Below, in pieces: positions 1 through 9,140 of a DNA stretch of 40,277 nucleotides. Source of the stretch: Fibrobacter sp. (GTDB lineage Bacteria; Fibrobacterota; Fibrobacteria; Fibrobacterales; Fibrobacteraceae); the NCBI GenBank assembly GCA_012523035.1, contig JAAYJH010000055.1, forward strand, positions 1-40,277, read 5' to 3'. A program made the translations under genes and the position numbers. The notes under the pieces were generated by a model that was not told the DNA's origin, searched no databases, and saw only the letters and a list, made by a program, of their open reading frames with translations. The number at the start of each line of letters is the position of its first letter. Position 1 is the first letter of the stretch.

Positions 1-157
1 GTGCTATTTCAAATAGTTTTTCAGAAATAGATTTTGGATTACAAGAATATTGCAAGCCGTTGTATGCTTTAAAGAAGACTTTATTTCTGTCTAGTGGAAA
101 GGGCAGAAAAAGAAAATAGACAAAATGCTGCACAATGTTTTTTAAAAATCTTTTCAC
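1..157 (-). CDS. Probable CDP-glycerol glycerophosphotransferase (N-terminal fragment, cut by window edge)
   Basis: The first 52 codons of a gene that runs off the left edge. It starts with GTG (155-157) inside the stop of the preceding glycosyltransferase; the two overlap as GTGA, which indicates translational coupling in the polysaccharide operon. The fragment has a hydrophobic patch (FVYFLFLPFP) followed by KVFFKAYNGLQYSCNPKSIS. That arrangement, a basic or hydrophobic start and then a beta-strand with a 'NG..Y..NPK.I.E' motif, is typical of the start of TagB/TagF-like CDP-glycerol:polymer glycerophosphotransferases. Those enzymes add glycerol-phosphate to teichoic acids or capsules. Only about an eighth of a normal protein is visible, so the coding call is firmer than the function. 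Confidence 0.6.
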   Translation of the reverse strand, partial: MKRFLKNIVQHFVYFLFLPFPLDRNKVFFKAYNGLQYSCNPKSISEKLFEIA

Positions 158-1209
158 TTTAAATCCATGTAAATAGCTTCTATTTTTTTTTGGATCACCA
201 CTCCAGAGAATTCTTGACTGGCTTTTTCCCAGCCTGCTTTTCCCATTTTAACTCGAAGTGCTTTGTGGTGAACTAAAGTTATCATAGCTTGTATCAAAGC
301 TTCAATATCTCCTGGTTGGATTAAAAAACCACTTTTTTTATCTTCTACGACATATGGAATTGCATCTACATTTGTTGAAATCACTGGCAGCCCATAGCCC
401 ATCGCTTCAACTAAACTCATACCAAACGTTTCTGCATAAGAAGCCAACACCAAAAAATCATAAGAGGACAGAATTTCTAAATAATCCTTATGAGGTATCC
501 AATATGAAACATAAATATCCTTAGATTTTTTTGAGTTTGAAGCCATTGCTCTCACTAAATCTATTTCTCCATCTCCAAAAAGGTGTAGTTCTACAGGCAA
601 CGAGAATTCTGCCACATCAAAAGCACGAATCAGGTCGTACACACCTTTCCGTTTGCCATAGCGTCCAGAAAAAATAATTTTAACTGGCAAATCATGTGCT
701 TCTAAATTCACTGGCTTAATAGAAATATTTTCACAAGGATTAGGAAGGGTAAAGTAAAGTATTTCTTTGTTTTTTAAAAATTGATTCAAGAAGTCCTTCA
801 TATCGGGTGTGATACAAATAACTCCACTAGAATGATTAAAATAACTCTTAATACAGTATCTTAAAATAAAAGCAGATTCCATGCAAAACTTCTTAAACTC
901 ACTGCCATGAATGTGCACTGTATATTTCTGCTTTCGAAGACGCAAACACAAACTAATTAAAAACTTTCTAAAAAAAGAACCGTAACTTGAAGTGTGAATT
1001 TGATAAAACTCAAAATGTAAATGAGCTCCAAATATTATCTTAAAACAAACTAAAAGCAATCTGGGAAGTGATTTTATAAAAGAGCCATTATAACTCGATA
1101 TAAAATGCTTGTCCGATAGAGCAAATAGTTTTTTATAACTTATTAAAACGGAACTTATGCCTCCTTGGACGCTTAATGCAGGACCTATATGGCAAATTCG
1201 TTCTATCAT
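154..1209 (-). CDS. Glycosyltransferase family 4 (GT-B fold)
   Basis: A 351-residue GT4-type glycosyltransferase that should add a sugar from an activated donor to the growing exopolysaccharide repeat unit on the cytoplasmic face. The N-terminal half has the 'GPALSVQGGISSV' loop. The C-terminal half has 'FSGRYGKRKGVYDLIRAF' and the donor-binding E-x7-E element in ETFGMSLVEAMGYGLPVIS. The chosen ATG (1207-1209) overlaps the upstream heparinase stop as ATGA and has AAGGA about nine bases upstream; an in-frame GTG 45 bases earlier lies inside the heparinase gene and is less likely. Its stop overlaps the next gene as GTGA. Donor and acceptor sugars cannot be read from the sequence. Confidence 0.88.
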   Translation of the reverse strand: MIERICHIGPALSVQGGISSVLISYKKLFALSDKHFISSYNGSFIKSLPRLLLVCFKIIFGAHLHFEFYQIHTSSYGSFFRKFLISLCLRLRKQKYTVHIHGSEFKKFCMESAFILRYCIKSYFNHSSGVICITPDMKDFLNQFLKNKEILYFTLPNPCENISIKPVNLEAHDLPVKIIFSGRYGKRKGVYDLIRAFDVAEFSLPVELHLFGDGEIDLVRAMASNSKKSKDIYVSYWIPHKDYLEILSSYDFLVLASYAETFGMSLVEAMGYGLPVISTNVDAIPYVVEDKKSGFLIQPGDIEALIQAMITLVHHKALRVKMGKAGWEKASQEFSGVVIQKKIEAIYMDLK

Positions 1210-3119
1210 TCCAAAATCCTTATCTTTGTAACAAGGCGAGCCGTGGCATTGCACTTTAATTTTGCATATAAGACAGGGCTAGACACCTTTTCACCGAAAT
1301 GCTCCGAATACCAACCTAATATAGGTTTTTCTTGGCCTTGTATTATTTCATAATGTAAAAAGGGAGCTGGTTCAAGTAAAACAGGGCGACTACCTGGAAC
1401 TTGTAACAAAAAACCACTTTCTTTTTTTTCAATCATGACATTTGGATGAAAATGAAAAGGTATTTCAATCTCAAAATTTCCTATGCCTGTGAGAACATCT
1501 GTAATTACAAACTCATCTTTTTCTGAGTTAAAACAAATTTCTCGTATCACTTCCACACCTTGTTTTTTGTAGCCATTGTGAGTTGCTTTTATTACTTCTA
1601 ATGGATGATCCATGTTGAAAGATAAAGTCTGCACCTTATAATGATTCAACCACAATGTAGGGCCCGCTAAATCCGCTTGATTTTTTTTATTCACTTGAAT
1701 CGTATTGTGAGCTAAAGTACTTACAAAATACTCACGCCACTCGCGATGGGTGTGATAAGTATAGGTGCCAGAATCTACAAATATAGGTTTTCCATCGACA
1801 TGCAAAATAAAAGACAATGCATCAGCGTGTCCATGAGCAGCGATACTTAAAAAGCCTAATGGGGCTGCATCAAAATGCATATATGTTTCAAAATTTTCTT
1901 TTCGCTTTCTAAAAATATAATGGCCACTTTTTGGGAAAAAAGAAGATCCTAAAGGGTCTCCTAAGGCCTTTAACTGATCAAATATTACTTTTCCGTTTGC
2001 CCCCAGCAGCAAATTAGATTTATTATCCCAAGTTAAAGATTTTCGTTTTAATGTAGGGTCCTCAAAATAAGCAGCAAATGTGGATAATTGAGAGGTAAAA
2101 TTATTAAAATGTGCCTTTGAATAAGGACACAAAAGATAACCATCGTCCCCATCTCCATACATAGGATAGTTGTCTTTACAGTCTAAAAAAGCATTTAAAT
2201 ACTTAGCGATTTGATGTAGTTTTTTCTGGTAATTATCACTAAAAGGGACCCTTTTCTCTCTACCTACAATAGCAGCAACTAAAAAGAAGTCATTAATAAA
2301 TTGAATGTACTCTGCAGCTTCTTCTCGATTCACTCCTTCTACTGTGTGTTGGTTCTGAATCTCTTCTTCTAAACCTTTCTGTGCAAATTCAAAAATTTCT
2401 TTTTGATTAGGAAGATTTTTCCAAGTCAAAGAAGCAACATATAGTCCTGCATATTCAGAAACCAAATGATTATTTGCCGAAGAATAATACGAAGGGTGTT
2501 TGTGAGAATATTCAACATGATTGCAAATTAAAGGGTGCCAAATAGCATCTACAAATTGTCTGAATTTTTCGTTTGTTTTTATTAAAGATTCTGCATCGAT
2601 GAGCTTCCAGCAATAATGCCAATTGATCAATCGAATATTCACTTCTATGTTACTATACCAATTCACTCCTGTTAAATAAGGATTTTGCTGTGTCCAGCTG
2701 CTAATATGATACATCAGTAATTCTAAAAACTTTTCTTCTTTTGTTTTTTTATACTCCATAGCGATAAGAGTCAAAAAAAGCATTCGATTCACTTCCCAAA
2801 CATATTTTGCACTCCCAAACTGATCTGAACGAATATTAATTTGATGAGCAAAACTCAAAGGAAAAGACTTTCCAGAAGAAAGATCTATATGCCAATCAAT
2901 AGGTTTGTATATATCTACAAAAGTGTTGAAAATAAAAAACGAATGGTGAGCCTCGCTATCATTTATAATAGAGGAATAAGGTAGCTCCAATTTTACAGGA
3001 ATTAATTTTTTAAATAGTCTCTTATCTATAACATGAGTTTGGTATCGTTGACGCACACGATAAATTAATTCAGGGAGACTAAAGGTTTTTATTCTATTGA
3101 TATACCAAGAAAAAGACAT
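1206..3119 (-). CDS. Heparinase II/III family polysaccharide lyase
   Basis: A 637-residue protein of the heparinase II/III (alginate lyase-like) family, which cleaves uronic-acid polysaccharides by beta-elimination. An alpha-helical toroid domain (about residues 70-345) carries the conserved N-N-H (216-218). The C-terminal beta-sandwich domain starts near 390 and carries HGHADALS (429-436), DSGTYTYH (449-456) and a conserved AHNT (470-473). The N-terminus (WYINRIKTFSLPELIYRV) is the helix common to members encoded in polysaccharide gene clusters. No signal peptide is apparent, which is usual for this cluster-type subgroup and leaves its cellular location open. It lies between two glycosyltransferases, overlapping one by 4 bp, so it probably trims or edits the same polymer. 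Exact substrate unknown. Confidence 0.85.
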   Translation of the reverse strand: MSFSWYINRIKTFSLPELIYRVRQRYQTHVIDKRLFKKLIPVKLELPYSSIINDSEAHHSFFIFNTFVDIYKPIDWHIDLSSGKSFPLSFAHQINIRSDQFGSAKYVWEVNRMLFLTLIAMEYKKTKEEKFLELLMYHISSWTQQNPYLTGVNWYSNIEVNIRLINWHYCWKLIDAESLIKTNEKFRQFVDAIWHPLICNHVEYSHKHPSYYSSANNHLVSEYAGLYVASLTWKNLPNQKEIFEFAQKGLEEEIQNQHTVEGVNREEAAEYIQFINDFFLVAAIVGREKRVPFSDNYQKKLHQIAKYLNAFLDCKDNYPMYGDGDDGYLLCPYSKAHFNNFTSQLSTFAAYFEDPTLKRKSLTWDNKSNLLLGANGKVIFDQLKALGDPLGSSFFPKSGHYIFRKRKENFETYMHFDAAPLGFLSIAAHGHADALSFILHVDGKPIFVDSGTYTYHTHREWREYFVSTLAHNTIQVNKKNQADLAGPTLWLNHYKVQTLSFNMDHPLEVIKATHNGYKKQGVEVIREICFNSEKDEFVITDVLTGIGNFEIEIPFHFHPNVMIEKKESGFLLQVPGSRPVLLEPAPFLHYEIIQGQEKPILGWYSEHFGEKVSSPVLYAKLKCNATARLVTKIRILE

Positions 3120-3130
3120 CTTAGGCTCTA

Positions 3131-4327
3131 TTACAACTTTAAAAGCTTTTTATATGCCGAAATTAGTTTAGGTTTTTCAAAGTCCCAACTCAACTCTTTT
3201 TCTACTCGTTCACGCCCCCACTCTCCCATTTTTTTTGCCTCTTCAGGATGCTCTACCAACCAGATTATTTTATTTGCAAAATCTATTGTATCTGTGTTTT
3301 TGGCATACAAAGAAGACTTTCCTGCAGAAAAAGAACCTTCTTTGAGACTATATTGAACTATTGGTTTTGCAAAGGCCATGTATTCCATGATTTTATTCAT
3401 GGTGGATTTATCGTTCATTTCAGAGGGAATGTCTGGATTTACACAAAGGTCTGCTGTATTTAAAACATCCGCTAAGTACTCATTAGAAACTCTTCCTGGA
3501 AATTCCACATAAGCCTCTAAATTTAATTCTACAGACATTTGCATTAAATTTTCTCGAACTGGACCGTTTCCCATCAAACAAAAATAAATGTCTGTTCGAT
3601 TTTGGTCTTTGACTATGTATTCAATAGATTTTAAAAGCAGGTCAAGGCCTTCTTGCTGCCCCATAACACCAATATATGCCACCATATATTGAAAGCCTTT
3701 TTTTAGTTCTGGTTTAGCGGCTCCTACTTTTAATTTGGTTAGGTCTGGACCACTACGAACTACCGTCACTTCTGAGTCCTTTTTTTTGCCCCTCTCCATT
3801 GCAATTTGCTTATAAGAATCATTAGTGGCAATCACATGTTTTGCAAAAAAGAAAGTCCATCGTTCTGCCAAAAGCAAAGCCCTATAACCTAAGCCTTTTC
3901 TGTTAAACTTAGCTTTCCAAAGCTCTGGATTAATATCGTGGTGATCAAATAAAAAACGCGCTCGAGTGAATAAATAAAATGGGGCTGCTGGAATAAAAAT
4001 TAAATCTGGAGGATTACAAGCATGAATCACATCTTGAATACCATGAGTAGTAAAAACTTTGAATAAAAGACGAAATTCATGGTAAATCGCCGTTAAATAT
4101 TCTATAAAATACCCTTTAGTGGAGCTAGCTTCTGGTAAATAATGCCTGTAAACACGAATCCCGTCTATCTCTTCAAAAGGCAATGGGTATTCTTTAGTTT
4201 GTGGACAAATCACCGTCACTATAGCCCCTGCTTCTTGCAAAGCAAGAGCCTCTTGCCAGACTCTACGATCAAAAGGGACGGGTAAATTCTCTACAATCAT
4301 GCACACTTTTTTAGATTTTAAACTCAT
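3131..4327 (-). CDS. Glycosyltransferase family 4
   Basis: A 398-residue GT-B glycosyltransferase. The N-terminal Rossmann-like half begins KKVCMIVENLPVPFDRRVWQ, a signature common in exopolysaccharide GT4 enzymes ('FDRRVWxEA'). The C-terminal half has AYIGVMGQQEGLDLLL and the donor-site region DKSTMNKIMEYMAFAKPIV, where the usual first glutamate of E-x7-E is replaced within NDKSTMNKIMEYMA. That variant is common in this subgroup. It is separated by 3 bp from the GDP-mannose dehydrogenase gene and by 11 bp from the heparinase gene, so it is part of the same transcript. It probably transfers a hexose or uronic acid to the lipid-linked repeat unit; the specificity is not readable. Confidence 0.88.
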   Translation of the reverse strand: MSLKSKKVCMIVENLPVPFDRRVWQEALALQEAGAIVTVICPQTKEYPLPFEEIDGIRVYRHYLPEASSTKGYFIEYLTAIYHEFRLLFKVFTTHGIQDVIHACNPPDLIFIPAAPFYLFTRARFLFDHHDINPELWKAKFNRKGLGYRALLLAERWTFFFAKHVIATNDSYKQIAMERGKKKDSEVTVVRSGPDLTKLKVGAAKPELKKGFQYMVAYIGVMGQQEGLDLLLKSIEYIVKDQNRTDIYFCLMGNGPVRENLMQMSVELNLEAYVEFPGRVSNEYLADVLNTADLCVNPDIPSEMNDKSTMNKIMEYMAFAKPIVQYSLKEGSFSAGKSSLYAKNTDTIDFANKIIWLVEHPEEAKKMGEWGRERVEKELSWDFEKPKLISAYKKLLKL

Positions 4328-4330
4328 GAG

Positions 4331-5644
4331 TTACCAGCAAAATCCTTCGTAATTAGGTAACTCTTCCACCGTAGGGTCTTTTAAGCGTACTAAATCTAAA
4401 AAATGTACATTTGGGTGATTTCGAATCAAATCGGGAAGTTCTGGATTTCTAACAGTTATAATCACCAAAGAAACCTTAGAAACCACATCCTCAACAGATG
4501 CTTCTAACAAAGGCACCAAATGAGGAATATTTTGGTTGATATCTTGTAAGTTAGTTTCTTTGTCTCTTGCTATATTCAAAAAGCGATCATAAATTCGAAG
4601 CGAATTTCCTTTCCCCAGAATAGCCTCGGCAAGTAAAATTGCTGCAGAATTTCTAAAATCATCTGTGCCCGCTTTAAATGTAAGACCTATGATACCCACC
4701 GAGCGAGCTCCTATATGCTGAACTCTTTCTAATGCTCTATAAATATGCGTTTGATTGCTAGTAGAAATAGAAGACAAGACAGGAACTTTAACTTGTTTAG
4801 AATTTGCTATATAGTTTAATCCCTTTAGGTCTTTGGGTAAACAAGAGCCCCCATAAGCAAAGCCCGGTGTAAAATAGTAGCACGATACATTCAATTGATC
4901 ATCTTTGCAAAACAGACTCATCACCTGATGACTGTCTATATCTAATTTTTTACAAATAGCCCCTACTTCATTGGCAAAAGTCACTTTTAGTGCATGGTAC
5001 GAATTATTTACAAACTTTATTATTTCTGCAACCTTAGGTGTTACTTCTACTATTTCACAAATGAGAGGCTCATAAAGTTCTCGCATTTTTTTTAGAGCTT
5101 TAACATCTTGAGAGCCTAAGACAGTCAAAGGAGGGTTTAAAAAATCTGCAACAGCAACACCCTCTCTTAAAAACTCTGGGTTAGAGACTACTGTAAAATG
5201 CACCCCCGCTTTTTTTCTGGAATGAGATTCGATTATTTTGCTAATTAACTCATTTGTTCCTGGCGGTACAGTGCTACGAATCACTACAATATGAAATGTA
5301 GATTTTGCCCGTAGGACCTTTCCAATATTTTCTGATGCACTCAAAATATAAGACAAATCCAATTGACCATCGGGTGCGTTAGGAGTTCCTACACATAAAA
5401 AAGAGATGTCTGATTGCATGACCGCTTGTTCAACTGAATTCGTTGCAGTGATTCTACCAGCCGCGTGACCTTCTGCCATCAAATCGTCAATTTCTCGTTC
5501 TACAATAGTAGCAAGCCCTTTTGAAACCCGTTCTACCTTATGAGAATCTATGTCATAACCAATTAAATTATGTCCTAATTTTGCAAAACAACCAATACCA
5601 ACACACCCAACATATCCCAGACCAAAGACACTGATGTTAGCCAT
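4331..5644 (-). CDS. algD: GDP-mannose 6-dehydrogenase (AlgD-like)
   Basis: A 437-residue nucleotide-sugar dehydrogenase that oxidises GDP-mannose to GDP-mannuronic acid with two NAD+. The N-terminal Rossmann motif is VFGLGYVG (6-13). The catalytic cysteine sits at residue 268 in FAYGGSCLPKD, the same number and context as Cys268 of Pseudomonas AlgD. The segments NEVGAICKKLDIDSHQVM and FCKDDQLNVS also follow AlgD rather than UDP-glucose dehydrogenases, and the length matches (436 in AlgD). It lies 4 bp downstream of a UDP-glucose dehydrogenase gene, so the operon can make two different uronic-acid donors. A GDP-hexose or UDP-ManNAc substrate cannot be fully excluded without modelling. Confidence 0.85.
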   Translation of the reverse strand: MANISVFGLGYVGCVGIGCFAKLGHNLIGYDIDSHKVERVSKGLATIVEREIDDLMAEGHAAGRITATNSVEQAVMQSDISFLCVGTPNAPDGQLDLSYILSASENIGKVLRAKSTFHIVVIRSTVPPGTNELISKIIESHSRKKAGVHFTVVSNPEFLREGVAVADFLNPPLTVLGSQDVKALKKMRELYEPLICEIVEVTPKVAEIIKFVNNSYHALKVTFANEVGAICKKLDIDSHQVMSLFCKDDQLNVSCYYFTPGFAYGGSCLPKDLKGLNYIANSKQVKVPVLSSISTSNQTHIYRALERVQHIGARSVGIIGLTFKAGTDDFRNSAAILLAEAILGKGNSLRIYDRFLNIARDKETNLQDINQNIPHLVPLLEASVEDVVSKVSLVIITVRNPELPDLIRNHPNVHFLDLVRLKDPTVEELPNYEGFCW

Positions 5645-5648
5645 AATT

Positions 5649-7019
5649 TTATTCTAATATTCCTTTACCTACTGAAGTGACTTCAAAACCAATTTTTCTA
5701 AGCATTGATTCATCTAAAACATTTCTACCATCAAAAACAAAAGCAGGCTTTTCCATGCTATCATAAATTCTCTTCCAATCTAACTGAGCATAGTGGGACC
5801 ATTCTGTGCAAACCACTATAGCATGCGAATCTTGAGCAGCTTTATACTCATCTTCTTCAAACTCTACTTTCGTGATCACATCTTGAAGGTCTCTTTTGGC
5901 TTCTGGAATCGCTTTAGGATCAGAAATTACTGGTAGGGCCTGTTCTTCTAAAAGATCGCGTACCACTAAATTAGCTGGGCTCTCTCGAGTGTCTCCTGTA
6001 TTGGCTTTAAACGCAAAACCATAAACAGCAATTCGCTTTCCAGCAATGGTGTTAAACATTTTTTCTAGCATTCTAGCCACAAATCGATGAGTTTGCCATT
6101 CATTGATTTTAACCACACTTTCCCAGTAGTCAGCCACTTCAGAAAGTCCGTAATACGAACATATATAGACTAAATTTAAAATATCTTTTTTAAAGCAAGA
6201 GCCTCCAAAACCTACACTTGCTTTTAAGAATTTGGAGCCGATACGAGAATCTTTACCCATGACATAAGCCACTTCATCAACATCTGCTCCTGTTTTTTCA
6301 CAAAGAGCACTAATACTGTTAATGGAGCTAATCCTTTGAGCTAAAAATGCATTGGCAGTCAATTTAGAAAGTTCTGCACTCCATAAATTGGTGGTTAAGA
6401 TTTGTTCTCTTGGCACCCAGTTCGCATAAATTTCAACTAAAGTTTGAGCCGCTTCTAAACCCGAAGGAGTTTGGTGACTTCCAATTAACACGCGATCAGG
6501 TTTTTCTAAATCTTGGATGGCTGTACCCTCAGCCAAAAATTCAGGGTTAGAAAGCACTTCAAAATGGAGGCCTTTTTCATTGGTGTTTAAAATTCTCTCC
6601 ATTGCAGCTGCAGTACGCACTGGCAAAGTCGATTTTTCAACAATGATTTTATTCGATTCGCTTTGTTTTAAAATTTGTCTAGCAGTTTTCTCCCAATATT
6701 GTAGATCGCTAGCCTTTCCAGCTCCTTGTCCAAAGGATTTAGTAGGAGTGTTCACGCTCACAAAAATAATATCAGCTTCTTTAATGGCAGCATCGATTTC
6801 TGTACTAAAAAACAAATTTCTACCACGAGCTCTTTGAACCACCTCATCTAAACCAGGCTCAAAAATAGGCAAGTGATCGCTATTCCAAGCATCTATTCGT
6901 TCTTTATTAATATCTACAACCGTCACTTTAAGATGAGGGCATCTATCTGCAATCACAGTCATAGTAGGACCACCCACATAACCAGCACCAATACATAAAA
7001 TATTTTTTTTGTTTAACAT
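5649..7019 (-). CDS. ugd: UDP-glucose 6-dehydrogenase (eukaryote-like type)
   Basis: A 456-residue enzyme that oxidises UDP-glucose to UDP-glucuronic acid. The NAD motif is CIGAGYVGGPTM (9-20). The catalytic cysteine is residue 275 in GFGGSCFKKD, close to Cys276 of human UGDH. The run ADRCPHLKVTVVDINKERI and the stretch IFEPGLDEVV are typical of the animal-type UGDH clade also found in some bacteria, and differ from the short bacterial Ugd. The length is slightly below animal enzymes (about 494). The gene follows the wzc-like gene by 24 bp and precedes algD by 4 bp. Glucuronate is probably a polymer building block here; it may also be a precursor for other UDP-sugars made elsewhere. Confidence 0.9.
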   Translation of the reverse strand: MLNKKNILCIGAGYVGGPTMTVIADRCPHLKVTVVDINKERIDAWNSDHLPIFEPGLDEVVQRARGRNLFFSTEIDAAIKEADIIFVSVNTPTKSFGQGAGKASDLQYWEKTARQILKQSESNKIIVEKSTLPVRTAAAMERILNTNEKGLHFEVLSNPEFLAEGTAIQDLEKPDRVLIGSHQTPSGLEAAQTLVEIYANWVPREQILTTNLWSAELSKLTANAFLAQRISSINSISALCEKTGADVDEVAYVMGKDSRIGSKFLKASVGFGGSCFKKDILNLVYICSYYGLSEVADYWESVVKINEWQTHRFVARMLEKMFNTIAGKRIAVYGFAFKANTGDTRESPANLVVRDLLEEQALPVISDPKAIPEAKRDLQDVITKVEFEEDEYKAAQDSHAIVVCTEWSHYAQLDWKRIYDSMEKPAFVFDGRNVLDESMLRKIGFEVTSVGKGILE

Positions 7020-7043
7020 AAGACCCTTTAATTTATATAATGA

Positions 7044-9140
7044 CTAGTATTTACCATATTTATATCCATAGCCATCTATTTTACTGTGAACATACTTATT
7101 GATGACAACCGACTTATGAACTGATTCACTCACGCCTTTTGTAAATAAATTTAAACCTTCACGAATAGCCTCAATCGAATGACGATTGTACTCAATAACC
7201 ATAACAGCTTGATCCGCATGACGGCACACAAGCATGGCATCAGTGACTAACATGATAGGAGGAGTATCAATAATAATCACATCAAAACGAGATTTTACAT
7301 CTTCCAATAATTTCGAAAATTTTTGAGAACCCAAAAGTTCTGCAGGACTAGCCGGAGTTCTACCCGCAGTAATTACACTTAAATTAGAAATGCTAGTTGA
7401 ATTCAAAACACTATCTAAAGATTCTTTTCCAGTTAGGGTGTCTGACAAACCTGCTTCCTTTCGAAGTCCAAATTCTTTATGCAAGCGACCTTTCCTCAAG
7501 TCTGCATCAATCAACAACACCTTTTTGTCAATGGCTGCAAATAAGGCCCCTAAATTAATTGAAACAAAACTTTTTCCTACCGCTGGTATAAGACCACTCA
7601 GCACCACCACATTGCTGCCTTGTTCAGAAAGCATGAACTCTAAAGAAGTCCTTAGGGTACGCATCGATTCAATAGCTAGATCGTCGGGAGCGCTCAACGC
7701 CAAAGGCATGTGCTTTTGCTTGGTTGGACCTCCTTTTGGTATTTTTGCATAGACACTAAGCCCTAATTCTCTTTCGATCACTCGAGAGTCTTTGACTCCA
7801 CTGTGAAGTTTTTTACGAATAGTAACATATAAAACCGACATAGAAAAACCTAAAAACAATGCTAGAATAAAAATTAATTTTTTCTTTGGTTTCACAGGTT
7901 TTGTGACTAATTCAGCATAATCTACGATACGAACTGATCCCATTTCTCCAGCAGAAACTAAACGAAGCTGCTGGATATTATTCAGCATGTTCGTATACAA
8001 AAGTTTATCGAGCTCGACCTCACTGGTAAGTCTTAAGATTTCTTGTTGTTTTGCAGGTAATTTCCTCACTTGCATAGACATACCAGACAGCTCAGATCGA
8101 ATAGACTCTATTTGTCTATCCATGGTCATCACCATAGGGTGCGCATCATTAAAAAGTCGAACAGCTTCTTCTTTTTTTTGTTGTAGCTCTAATATTTGTT
8201 GTTGTAATTTCATTTGCTTTTCAAGCACTATTTTTGTTTCTGTATTAATATCAACAGAGCCCACTTGATAGCGATAACTGTTTAACTCTGCCTCGGCACT
8301 GTCTAATTTACTTTTCACTTCTGGAATTTGCTTCTCTAAAAAACTTAAGGTTTTTTGAGCCTCGGCACTCCTTTGTTCCACATTTTGTCTTAAATATGCA
8401 TTTGCTACTTGATTAACAATGCTTACCGCTCTATCAGGATAAATGTCTTGATAAGTAAACTCTAAAATCCCTGTTTTTTTGCCTTTTTCACTCACAGAAA
8501 ATGCCCCACTAAAAGCTTCTATGGCAGCCAATCTGCTACGTTTGTATACTTTAAACTTATCCCCTTTTTTGGCATCCATATATAAAACTCCTATACGAAC
8601 GGAGTCCTCTAAATAAGGTGCAGACGCTGTTTTACCCACTTCTCCAGAAAGCACTTTTTTTTGAAGCGGGTCTAACAAATCAAAACTAGTACTATCTTTA
8701 ACTACCAACATCCAAGGAGTGGAGCGAATTTCGTCTGGCATTGAATCTTTTGGATAAGTGAACTCCTGCAAGTCTAGACGGCCTTCTTTGTGCCTTAATC
8801 TTTTCCAAAAACCCAGTGGTTCGGAGACAAACTGCAAACCACTCGCGTCCACCGCTGCTCCTATAACGCGCCTACTTTGCACCAATTCAATTTCAGTTTC
8901 TGCTGGACTCCCTGTAGAAAACAAGCTCCCCAAGTCTCCCATAAATCCACCGCTACTTTTTTTAGTTTCAATTTGAAGCAATGCATTCACCTTATACTCT
9001 GGACGAACCCAATACGAAGCAAAGACTCCTAGAACCATTGATAAAAACAAAAGGAGAAAAACCGAAACTTTATATTTCCACAAATCATCCAATAAATCTA
9101 AAAACTCGTTTGATTCTTCGGGTTTAGAAGTTGAAGCCAT
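7044..9140 (-). CDS. wzc: Wzc-like polysaccharide co-polymerase / BY-type tyrosine kinase
   Basis: A 698-residue inner-membrane protein that controls chain length and export of capsule or exopolysaccharide. It has a Wzz-type N-terminus with TM1 (about 25-45), a long periplasmic coiled-coil region (about 250-370), and TM2 (about 421-440). The cytoplasmic BY-kinase domain follows, with Walker A GLIPAVGKS (516-524), Walker A' VLLIDADLRKG (541-551) and Walker B VIIIDTPP (621-628). The C-terminus is a tyrosine cluster (Y683, Y691, Y693, Y695, Y698), the usual autophosphorylation target. It is the first gene of the minus-strand polysaccharide operon, with a 150-bp leader before it. An outer-membrane Wza and a Wzy/Wzx were not found inside the window and presumably lie to the left or elsewhere. 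Confidence 0.92.
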   Translation of the reverse strand: MASTSKPEESNEFLDLLDDLWKYKVSVFLLLFLSMVLGVFASYWVRPEYKVNALLQIETKKSSGGFMGDLGSLFSTGSPAETEIELVQSRRVIGAAVDASGLQFVSEPLGFWKRLRHKEGRLDLQEFTYPKDSMPDEIRSTPWMLVVKDSTSFDLLDPLQKKVLSGEVGKTASAPYLEDSVRIGVLYMDAKKGDKFKVYKRSRLAAIEAFSGAFSVSEKGKKTGILEFTYQDIYPDRAVSIVNQVANAYLRQNVEQRSAEAQKTLSFLEKQIPEVKSKLDSAEAELNSYRYQVGSVDINTETKIVLEKQMKLQQQILELQQKKEEAVRLFNDAHPMVMTMDRQIESIRSELSGMSMQVRKLPAKQQEILRLTSEVELDKLLYTNMLNNIQQLRLVSAGEMGSVRIVDYAELVTKPVKPKKKLIFILALFLGFSMSVLYVTIRKKLHSGVKDSRVIERELGLSVYAKIPKGGPTKQKHMPLALSAPDDLAIESMRTLRTSLEFMLSEQGSNVVVLSGLIPAVGKSFVSINLGALFAAIDKKVLLIDADLRKGRLHKEFGLRKEAGLSDTLTGKESLDSVLNSTSISNLSVITAGRTPASPAELLGSQKFSKLLEDVKSRFDVIIIDTPPIMLVTDAMLVCRHADQAVMVIEYNRHSIEAIREGLNLFTKGVSESVHKSVVINKYVHSKIDGYGYKYGKY

